Shown: positions 55,224 to 64,000 of the stretch, one piece after another | How positions within the stretch are numbered: the first letter of the stretch is position 1 | Layout: each line of letters opens with the position of its first letter | Source: Termitomyces sp. T153 | Lineage: Eukaryota > Basidiomycota > Agaricomycetes > Agaricales > Lyophyllaceae | DNA: 64,000 nucleotides | Direction: 5' to 3' | Assembly (NCBI GenBank): GCA_018296165.2 | Contig: JACKQL020000054.1 | Location: 1 to 64,000, forward strand | Notes under the pieces: generated by a model | Told to the model about the DNA's origin: nothing | The model's database searches: none | Seen by the model: the letters and a program-made list of their open reading frames with translations, nothing else | Made by a program: the position numbers and the translations under genes

Positions 55224-57799
55224 ATGGCTACTAATGCCTCATGGCTTCTGAAGAACCGGGCTAGAGATCGGAACCAGGACTCGGAATGGAGCTTCAGTTG
55301 TCGAACAACCCCTTATAATACCTACTCTGACTCTAACTCTGATGCAGAAGATGAGAAAAACGGCTCCAGAATCTCAGAGGAAGCTCTGTTATTGAACGAA
55401 CTTGATCTGTCCACGAGGGAGGAAACGGTGCAATACAAACCGAACCCATTTAGCATCGCCAAGATCAATGCCGCGTCGCGTGGGCTCCTGACCAAGGAAA
55501 ACAAATGCAATAGATCCCCTTCTCGTACACTGCGGTCCACTGGTAAACCTGCTGCTGCGACTATTGGTAAAAACAAGGGCAAGAAAGTTGATAGGAAGAT
55601 CAGGCCTAACGCAAGCATCGTAGACGGACTCAAGAAACAGTCACAGAAGGCCACTCTCGCCTCTCAAAAAGTCGCACCTGTGATCTCGTTGTGCTCTGCT
55701 GTCCCGCCGAAGTCCAGTATCTCTACTAAATCCTCGAACTCAAAGTCATCATCTAATCCTCTTGTAATTTCTCACGTAGAAGTGCCTCATGTCAACACCA
55801 ACAGCATTACTTTACGCGACCTTCAAGGAGCGTCGGACGTTCCTGTTGCAACGCATATACCCATCTCCGACGGTCCTACTTGTGCTATGCCCTTGTCCTC
55901 GCTTCCAGATTCGTTGCAAATTGCGCATATAACCAGCTCCGCTGATGATCATGTGAATAAACTCATGCATATACACTCATCAGTGCCTTCACGTGAAGAC
56001 TTCACCTCGAACCTTCTCAAAGATGATTCTGCTATCACGATTAAGGACGATTCTACTGAATTCCCTGCTGATATTGAATTTGATACGTTCCCTGGTGCTT
56101 TACCACAACAACCTGACTTGGGTGCTACTCTCTTCGATGCTAAAATATCTGTTCCAAGTGCTCTTACTCGATCTCCCAATCGTTCGGAAGGTCCTCCGTT
56201 CTCTCTTCAGCAAGGCCATGACTTAGACCCGAGCCCTCCGACCAGCCCTGGGACTCTTGCCATTGAAGCAACTCCCAATATGAACAACCCGAAGTACACT
56301 ATACGGAATGATCCTTGCACTCGATCCAGGCCCTTGTTACTCTCTTCTCCTCCGCAACAGCGAAAGAGTAGAACTCATACATTATCTTCCTTCACGGCCT
56401 CACACCGCTTTGGAGCGGCTGCATTATCGTCGCCGTTAAGACCTGTAGATCCCTCGACTTCGAATTTCTGTGTCATGTCGAAGATGCCCGTAACTCCGCT
56501 TCACGTTGCGCCTGGTACTTTTCTTGCCACCCCATTTTCATATCAGCCTCTGGGTAGACGTACTCGAAATTCTCATGACCCAATCACATCAGCTCCCCCT
56601 CATTTCACTGACGACGATCATTTAGAGCAATTCGCTGCCTCGCGAGTACGTACTCCAACATCTGAGGATATATGACTGAAACGTTCATATTCTCCTTCCT
56701 TCTTCAGATGGATCGACCTCCTTTCTCGTCTTCCAGTCCTTTGCGTGAAATCACTCCAGGTAAAGCCATTAAGCCTTTACAACTGGATGGAATACCTTTA
56801 AACGGCCCAGAAATAGGTATAGGCAGGATCATATTCTTGTAGTGGGATTTCGACTCATTGGTTCTCATTAGTCCTTACCCCTCATGACTCAGGAGACCGT
56901 ATCGACGATTGTGCATATAACGTGACGTCTGAAGACACTACATCACATCCTGAAAATACGAATGTTCATCTTTCTCAAGGACTGATTACGCCAACAGGTG
57001 ATACTTTTCTACCATCACACCTCCCATTTCGCAATTGATCACTTTTCCCGATGACAGAGTCTGCGTCTGTTCTCCCTTCAAATCCTGACTCTGTCGTGTA
57101 TTATCCCAACATTACTCACAAGCGCCTTCGTTCACCTCCTCCGGAGCCCAGGACAACCAAAGTACGGCTGCGCCCGATCAAGGATGCATACGACTTTTTG
57201 TCTTCGGATCCTGACGAGAATTGGAGTACACTCCCCGCCAGAAAGAAAGTGAAGACGCAGTTCGTTTTTATGGCCCGTTTTCCTTGTAAATTGATCTCAT
57301 ACACCCTAACAGAACTCCGACATCTGTTATCAGGACCAGAAAATTCCGCCTACCCAAGCTAAGCCTTGGAAATTCCAGGACTACAGATCCATCACAGGTT
57401 GGCAAAACAGGAATGGATGCTACTTCTGCTCGTCGCGTCATTACATTCCTTCCTCCACCATTGAAATCAGCTTCAACACACTTGTTGGAGAGCAAAGTCG
57501 CAGTCAGCCGAGCCGCGTACCCTTCGCCCTCTTATTCCGTCCTAAAATCATCGTCTTCGCCTGCACATGAAATGCCTCATCACTCCCCAGCACCAGACGC
57601 GGGCTTCAAGGTCTACAAACCACTCTCACCACCATCATCCGACTCTCCTTGTATCAAATCTGATAGTCCTACGTATCGTGCTCCAATCGAAATCATACGA
57701 GATAGAGAAGATCGGAGCGATGCATATATACCTATCAATCTTCCTTCGATCGCTCGTTTATACCCTGACATGAAAACGGCTTGGCGACAGGTGGATTAG
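55224..57799 (+). CDS. Large hypothetical protein, mostly disordered (758 aa)
   Basis: Five exons are proposed: 55224-56645, 56708-56816, 56893-56997, 57058-57285 and 57387-57799. All phases agree and sum to 2277 nt; the introns are 60-101 nt. The start at 55224 is preferred to the upstream ATG 55131, since ATNASWLLKNRARDRNQD is followed by a conserved-looking block (WSFSCRTTPYNTYS, then VQYKPNPFSIAKINAASR). The remainder is rich in Ser, Pro, Thr and Lys and includes short basic runs (KNKGKKVDRKIR) that could act in nuclear import. No catalytic domain is recognised. The last intron is the least certain. It lies head-to-tail behind the BTB gene, 115 bp from its stop. Confidence 0.65.
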
Positions 57800-58949
57800 C
57801 ATTACTCATCCTCAAATTTCTTTCTTGCTGACCGCCGCTACCGCCTATTATTTCCGCTGTGTTTTTCGTAGCGCAGGAGGAGAATTGAAGAAATATGGAA
57901 CCTTATGAATTTGCCAAGTTGCGGACGTGTTTATTGTGACAACACATCAGATGTCGTACTCGACAGGAAAGGATTCAGGGAGATCGGGATTGTTGTTTTC
58001 AGGGGAACTTGATGGTATTCGTGACTTAAACACCCAAGTGGCCAACGAAATAATGGGAGATAATGGGGATGCATACGTATACGGAAGTCTCTATTGCAGA
58101 TCTTCAACATGATGACAGCTATTGAAGATGAATATCCGCTGGAAATTGGACTTGAACCTGGTGCTCATCGAAGGCAACTCCAAAGAAAGTAGAAACGTTG
58201 ACACAAAAAAATTCTCCGGAAGGGACAGGGAAATAGAAGTAACTTGCATGCTAATTATCGCTGCTGTTATCTGGTCTTAGGCAGGATTGGAGGACTTATG
58301 TGTTTCTTGAATTCTAGCTAAATTATAACTTGATTGATAATTATCCATCGTGTTTTCCACAACCGTACCTGTACCCTTCAGTGTTCACTTCGTCACCGCC
58401 TAGGCCTGACTGAGCTACCGTGATATGTAAATTAAATGTATAAGGTGCTAGTAAACGTTGGGTTTTGCACGTTAGAACTCCAGCTCTTAGGTTGATTCTC
58501 CATCCAGAACTGAAACGAGACGGTCAGCAACTTCACCTCTTTGAGCTGCTCTCTTAGAAATCAATTCTTTCTTCTAAAACAACTTTTGTTCCCTGGACCT
58601 ACTCCGCGTCCTTCAAGAATGATATGTCATCTTGTAGATCACCTTCGTTTCTCTAGTAACATATGACATGCCGTACAACCGTTGTTCTCACCAAGGTTAT
58701 TTCAGCTTTTCACATATCATGCAAACAACTGACTTTAAATGTAAAATCACTTGAGCTGTGGCTGATAAGTTGTCAGGCTGAGCTAAGAATAGGAAGTGCT
58801 CTTGAGGAGGGGTTCCACGGTGCTCGATTATCACATTTGGTGGACATGTCACGGCTCATAGATTAGATTTGAATCTCTCTCAAGTCACTAGCCCTTACTC
58901 CTGCTGGATTACGCTTTTCTGGAACCTACAGTTGAGCGTATAAATCAAA
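57800..58949. other. Intergenic region between convergent genes
   Basis: About 1.15 kb between the 3' ends of the hypothetical gene and the F-box gene. Short frames (for example 57927-58112) have no support. No repeat or RNA gene seen. Confidence 0.4.
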
Positions 58950-60698
58950 TTACTCTTCAAAGAAGTCATTTTCATCTGGAACCGTCTCCCATTCGCTGCT
59001 TTCGGTTTCGGATTCAGAACCTGCACTGGAATTCCAACAATCGCTGTCTCCGTATACTTCACCAATGACCTTCCGTAACTCAGCTAGAGTTGTATTATTG
59101 GCTTTCCTGGATTCCTCCAGCACGAGTGACTCCAAATGCAAACCCGCGCTCCTCCGAAACTTGAAACAATTAACCATCTGCATCGCAATCGTCTCCCCTG
59201 GATGACTTCCAGGCTTGTGCAATGCCCACCCGAATGTTGTAAGTCTTTTCAGAGCTACGAAAGATGGACGGGGACCGGGGGCACCGGTTTGAGCGACTTC
59301 TATTCCACAAGAAAGTACTTCAAGTAGAGGGCATTCATTTGATCTGACAAAAAGTTCTTCGAGGTGCGGAAGATCACCAAACATCATCCATACGTTCGTA
59401 TTGAACTTGAAATCTTCGACCTCTAGAAATTCCAACTGGTCTATTCGAAGTGACTGCCAAAATGCATTTCCAAGCGCGATGAGGAATTCGCCGTGCTCCC
59501 TCAAGTCGATTTCGATCCTAGTCGTCGGCTCAGATCCCACACCCAATCTGGACTTGAGGCAGAGCATCTTTTCCCTCAGCATGAGTTTGAGAAGCAAGCC
59601 CTCGACACCATCCTGGATTCTCCAGGCCAATCTCTTCATCGAAGCGACAGAAATTTCGAAATAATTTAATGTCGCGAGGGTTGGTAAAACCGTGTGCTCA
59701 AGCTCGATGCGGGAAGCTTTTCCCGAGAAAAGAATAGTGTCGAAGAAGAGAACACAACTGGGTAAGTCGCACGACAGTTCGATGTGCTCGAGGTGTACCA
59801 ATGAAATAGGCACCAGGGATGATATGCCTCGGCCGACTGGATCAGTAAGATCAGCAATCTTGAGCGTTTCGAGGAAGGGCGTTTGCGAAAGGATGCCTAA
59901 AAGTTGTATCATCGATGGTCTAAGGCCGGCTGGAATATACGAGAGGGAGAGTGTTTTTATATTCCGAAGACCAATCAACCCCCAGTCCATGCCGCATCCT
60001 TCAAGTATAAGGGCATCCAGATTTGAAAAATCCATGACCATGTTGTTTGGAAACATATTCTCTTCAGAAGGCTCAAACAACAATTCAAGGTGTTTCATGA
60101 GTGGTGCTGTCTGCTGTGCCAGCGCAAGGAGTCGCGTAGAACTTTCCTTCAACCTCCTCTCTTGATGGAAGGGGTTGCTGAGACTATTGTCCAAATTACA
60201 ATTATTCATCGCGAACCTCAGTCGGAGAACGAGGCTTTTGACGCGTGAAAAATGGGACTTGAATACGTGAGATAACACAGCATAGGATGTGGGTGTCTGA
60301 GGGGATCTCGGACCCTCGAACATCCCATCATACTTAACGATCAAGTATGTTCCTCTTGAACGCTCAATCATCTCCAGTGCCCACTTGGGATTGTACATCG
60401 GCAAATTGGACCATAGGGTTGGGGTTGACAATGCTACGCTGCGCCAATGAGAGCAGACATGGGACACAGCTCTGACCCAACGCATTGGTTGGCGGTCGGA
60501 ATAGCGCTCTGGGTAAAGGTACCAAGGGTCATTGTGCGCGATTTGAATGAACTCATGAAAAATCCCGGCAAGTGTCTCTGACGAAATTCGGCAGGTGATG
60601 TTTAGCGTGTTGTATCGATTCTTGTAATGTTCTATGTTCATTCCATGTACCGGCATTTGCGCTTTATGGATGTGTTTGTGAGATACAGCTGAGAGCAT
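58950..60698 (-). CDS. F-box protein, fungal type (582 aa)
   Basis: A single exon from ATG 60698 to the stop at 58950. The F-box-like motif lies at residues about 38-100: ISSETLAGIFHEFIQIA, then WVRAVSHVCSHWRSVALSTP and TLWSNLPM. Behind it are irregular leucine-rich segments (LKHLELLFEPSEEN, LDALILEGCGMDWGLIGL, HLEHIELSCDLPSC) typical of the very large F-box family in agaricomycetes. The C-terminus is acidic (ETESSEWETVPDENDFFEE). Such proteins recruit substrates to SCF ubiquitin ligases; the target is unknown. The frame is intact and without introns. Confidence 0.88.
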   Translation of the reverse strand: MLSAVSHKHIHKAQMPVHGMNIEHYKNRYNTLNITCRISSETLAGIFHEFIQIAHNDPWYLYPERYSDRQPMRWVRAVSHVCSHWRSVALSTPTLWSNLPMYNPKWALEMIERSRGTYLIVKYDGMFEGPRSPQTPTSYAVLSHVFKSHFSRVKSLVLRLRFAMNNCNLDNSLSNPFHQERRLKESSTRLLALAQQTAPLMKHLELLFEPSEENMFPNNMVMDFSNLDALILEGCGMDWGLIGLRNIKTLSLSYIPAGLRPSMIQLLGILSQTPFLETLKIADLTDPVGRGISSLVPISLVHLEHIELSCDLPSCVLFFDTILFSGKASRIELEHTVLPTLATLNYFEISVASMKRLAWRIQDGVEGLLLKLMLREKMLCLKSRLGVGSEPTTRIEIDLREHGEFLIALGNAFWQSLRIDQLEFLEVEDFKFNTNVWMMFGDLPHLEELFVRSNECPLLEVLSCGIEVAQTGAPGPRPSFVALKRLTTFGWALHKPGSHPGETIAMQMVNCFKFRRSAGLHLESLVLEESRKANNTTLAELRKVIGEVYGDSDCWNSSAGSESETESSEWETVPDENDFFEE

Positions 60699-61013
60699 GG
60701 CGTGAATTTTAAGACTAGTTTCGGAATCTGTCGAAGTTCGTTAGAGCAAGGTGATAATCGCGTTGAAACCCACATATCTTACCTACTGTGTGCAAAAAGT
60801 CAATATGGACACTTGCTCAACGACTTCCAACGTTTAAATTATTTAAAAAAGAAAATCATAATTCAGAATTGGTGGAGTCCCGCCAAACCAACGCCAAACA
60901 GGCGGTGATCGGGATTAACGCGCCAACCTTTCAAACCGAGCTTCAAGATGCACGCTGCAAAGGATCCTTTGGACAAATTTTCCGTCATAAACAATTGGTA
61001 CAATAAAAGATCA

Positions 61014-61277
61014 TCACTCTCGCAATATCACCTGAAACACGAACAACGGTGCTTCCCAGTCCCATGCCGGATGTGTAGAAAGGACAATCGTTGTATTGAT
61101 GACATGGCTGGCAATGGACACTCGCTGATGTGGGTGCCAGTTTCTTGGGCAAACAGCAGGGGCATAGTGATCTAAGTGATAATGACCTCCGGCAGCAGGC
61201 GGTCCATTTATGCGCAAGATAGGGTGTGAATGTCGGTTCATGTTTAAGAAAAATGTGCTACCCGACATAAAGTACAT
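61014..61277 (-). pseudogene. Possible relic of a permease 3' end
   Basis: A minus-strand frame of 87 codons reads INGPPAAGGHYHLDHYAPAV and ends with EAPLFVFQVILRE. The ending is similar in shape to the end of the neighbouring permease (GVPRFVFKEIPQE at 61902), and the gap between the two genes is larger than others in this region. It may be the decayed 3' end of a tandem copy. Evidence is weak. Confidence 0.25.
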
Positions 61278-61901
61278 CAGTTAGTCAACGTACTATTAGT
61301 GCATTGAACAATGACGCACTGTGTAAGAGTAGCTTCCCAAGACACAACTGAGCACAACAAACTTGGACTTGATATTTAATGACTCGAGAATAACTAATGC
61401 ATGATGCTCAAGTCGGGGCGAGAATTCGGTGATGATAGTGCAAGAGACTCTGGCTCAATCATTGGTGTTACCGCATTCGTGGAGTGGAGCTGATCACTGG
61501 GACTCAAAGCTCCAGTGCCACATATCTTGATATGCAAGTAGAGATTAACCACTTGTTGAAGATTTGAACTTACTGCGAACGGCGTGATTGATGTTGGCTT
61601 TTAGGGTGGTAGTTCAATGTTGAACGTTCAGCGTCGAGAAATGATTTAGGAGAACCAAAATGTTTATTTGAAGCTGGAGCTCCAGTAGAATCACATCAGA
61701 GCGACGCGTACAGGTGCACACCTGAGATCATCCTGATTTAGTTATTGTCTGGGACTCAGACGAAGTTCACATACAGATGAGGCTGATAACTTTGCAACCT
61801 TGAGCTTAAGTTTGATCAACATTCAGTCACTTTCTCGAAATGTTGACTTGATAACGTGAGACTCAAATACATCTTGAATTTGTCTTGAAAACATGATGGT
61901 A

Positions 61902-64000
61902 TCACTCTTGTGGTATTTCCTTGAACACGAACCGAGGCACCCCGTCTTCCTGAAGCATCCAGTGCCGCTCGAGCTTACAACCCTTTTTCCTCGGTATCCA
62001 GATACATCTTACGTACCAATAGCTTATGCCAATCAACGACACTAGATACGCCACGAATACATGTAACTTCGAAGAACCAATCAGCTTCAACGAAAAAGAA
62101 AAGTAGGGTACATACTGAGTACGGGAGATGTTCATACACCCGTGATCCATTCGAGGGCGGAATGAGTGGCACGATAAGAAGGAACAAGTTCGAAAGGAAG
62201 AAAAGGACGATGATAGCCTTGGGCGCGCGAAAGGGTGGGTTCCACTCCCATATACGGTATGTAGGAGCGTATAGAAGGAGTAGGCCGATTGCGACAGAAG
62301 TATTAATGATTGTAGAGGAATAGGATGATACTGAAAGCACTCCGATTAAGTTTATGCGGAGAATACATGGTAGAATTGGGTGACATACAACTTATCATGA
62401 ATAGATACACGTCTCCGGGTGGTGGAAGTAGCATGAACGCGCATGAAACGAGATATTGAGTAAAAAGGCCGGCTAATGGTGCATTGAAGGGTTTGTTGCT
62501 TGCTAATAAGGAAGGGTAGGGAAGTATTCCCTCTCGTCCAAGCTCCTGAATGACTACAAAGTGTTAGAAGTTCACCTAGTTTGCTCAAATATCGGACGTA
62601 CCTCGCCCCTGGACGAACTGACCGGCAAGAAGGTTTCCAAGGACAGAGAGAGCGACAAAAATACTGAGCATCTGTGCTGGCAGTGTCAGACGATGAGGTG
62701 TTGGTAAGAATGATCGCATCACCTTTTCAGTTGTTGGGCCGTAGAGGTTACGGAAGAATAATGCACTGCGAAAGAAGAATCAGCAATGATAGATAGGTCA
62801 GCTAATGACGGGAAATGAACTCACGCAACAATCGTGCGGCTCTCAAGAATATCGCCTTTTGATACCACAGCAAAATAGGCTATATTCACGAACATGTATA
62901 CCATAGTGACAAAGAGCATTGCCAGAGGTGCCGCACGCTTGATAGTTCGGATAGGATCCTTGACTTCCGACAGAGCATAGTTCGCATTTGCATAGCCAGT
63001 AAAGGACCTGAACCAAACAAATGAGCACTAGTGACAATTGGAGAAGTTGAACGTACCAGATGACGCTATACATCCCTGTGACAAACGCATTCACACCCCT
63101 CCTACTTCCCTCCCACATTTTATCCCACTCAAAATTTCTTGGCTTCTCGTACCCTTCACGAACAGCGAAGCCGGGAACGCCGACGAGGCAGAATAGTCCA
63201 GAAGCAGAGATTGCAAAGAGAATGAGGAGCTTGGAGAACCCGAGAGCATTCTGGAAACGTAGTCCAAATTTGTGCATCGTTCCATGCGCAAGAAGGCAGA
63301 AGGTCATGCAAAGGAGGCCAACTAAACGAGTATTCCAACGGTTTGGCGTCATTTCGAGGGAGTGAATAACATCTGAATCAATTACTCAATGAGAATTATA
63401 AGATAAAAATAAAGGACGCACATTCGCCGAAGACAACGCTATTCGCAGCAGCGGAGCCCTTGGATTACGGTGAGCTCTGATATCGACTGTTGAGAAGGCC
63501 ATTATTTACCGTAATGAGAGCATATACAGAGAATGTGCACGTCACCAGAAATTTAGGACGACGATAAATAAACTCAAGATAGTTCTTCTCCCCACCACTA
63601 CGCGGAAGCCCCTGATTCATAGATGGGGCCAAACAACTCGTTGAAACCATGAGAACTGACCGTTCCAAGTTCGATATAAACCATTGTTCCCGCTGCTGCA
63701 ATGAGAGCCCCGGTTAGCCACATCAACAACGTGACACCGACGCTCCCTGAAGTGCGAAGAATCACGCTGGGTGTTGCATAGATCCTGTAACAAGGGCTGC
63801 CGTCAGACAGCATTGGACATCGTGTCAGGGCGTAAATGCTGACCCAGTCCCAATAACGCGGTTGAATATGAGAAATATGACACTAAACAGTCCTACGTAG
63901 TTGTGAATATTGGGATGCAATACTCGAAGACATCAGCATCGGACGCACCTAGCTGCCGTTTAGCGCGCGGAACATCGTCAAAAAGCTCTCCACCATGTTG
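61902..64000 (-). CDS. MUP1-type amino-acid permease, 5' end outside the window
   Basis: The gene runs leftwards from beyond 64000 to the TGA at 61904-61902 with about ten short introns. Recognisable pieces in order: DDVPRAKRQLG, LFSVIFLIFNRVIGTG, IYATPSVILRTSGSVGVTLL, GLPRSGGEKNYLEFIYRRPK, ANSVVFGE, NAFVTGMYSVIW, SFTGYANANYALSEVKDPIR, GRGVQELGREGILPYPSLLA, APKAIIVLFFLSNLFLLIVP and the cytosolic end GVPRFVFKEIPQE. These are the marks of the APC superfamily group with the fungal high-affinity methionine permease MUP1, an integral plasma-membrane protein with about 12 segments. No defect is visible in the part present; the N-terminus is missing. Confidence 0.87.

Noticed and set aside
1..64000. 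tRNA, rRNA or other structured RNA genes
   Set aside because: No convincing A and B boxes, acceptor stems or conserved rRNA words were found by eye; a covariance-model search would be decisive.

Overview
The window is fungal nuclear DNA, most probably from an agaricomycete (Basidiomycota). The host genes carry many short GT-AG introns of roughly 50-75 nt, they include typical mushroom gene types (CE5 cutinase, BTB-repeat family, F-box protein, MOB/phocein, MUP1-type permease), and the repeats are fungal Ty3/gypsy elements with a chromodomain or a YIDD-P reverse transcriptase motif. I have no database comparison, so the assignment to species or family stays open.

Region by region: 1-10524 is a pile of Ty3/gypsy material. 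Chromovirus A fills 1-6374 with 441-bp LTRs; after it come LTR fragments and minus-strand gag-protease debris with 350-370-bp LTRs. 10525-16830 is a small CpG-rich gene island with two short spliced genes and a secreted calcineurin-type phosphoesterase. 16840-22385 is CpG-poor again: a solo LTR with a perfect AGTAC duplication, undetermined repeat DNA, a Tc1/mariner-like relic and a 5'-truncated LINE. 22386-43999 is a three-level nest. Element E (plus strand, about 9.9 kb) is split by element D (minus strand, about 6.1 kb), which is itself split by element C (plus strand, 5.6 kb). Target duplications can be read at all three levels. Element E also carries an antisense, apparently spliced reading frame between its integrase and its 3' LTR. 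44005-64000 is gene-rich host DNA: a cutinase, a decayed BTB-repeat copy, an intact BTB-repeat gene, a MOB-family gene with a long acidic tail, a small uncertain gene, a second BTB-repeat gene, a conserved-looking hypothetical protein, an F-box protein and a MUP1-type amino-acid permease whose 5' end lies beyond the window.

The two halves differ sharply in base composition. The retroelements are almost free of CG dinucleotides and full of TG/CA transitions that make stop codons, as expected of methylation-driven or RIP-like decay, while the host genes are CG-rich. Chromoviruses A and C are separate insertions yet share several identical disabling lesions. This points to a lineage that moved after it had lost its own coding capacity, perhaps with help from relatives that share the same LTR ends.
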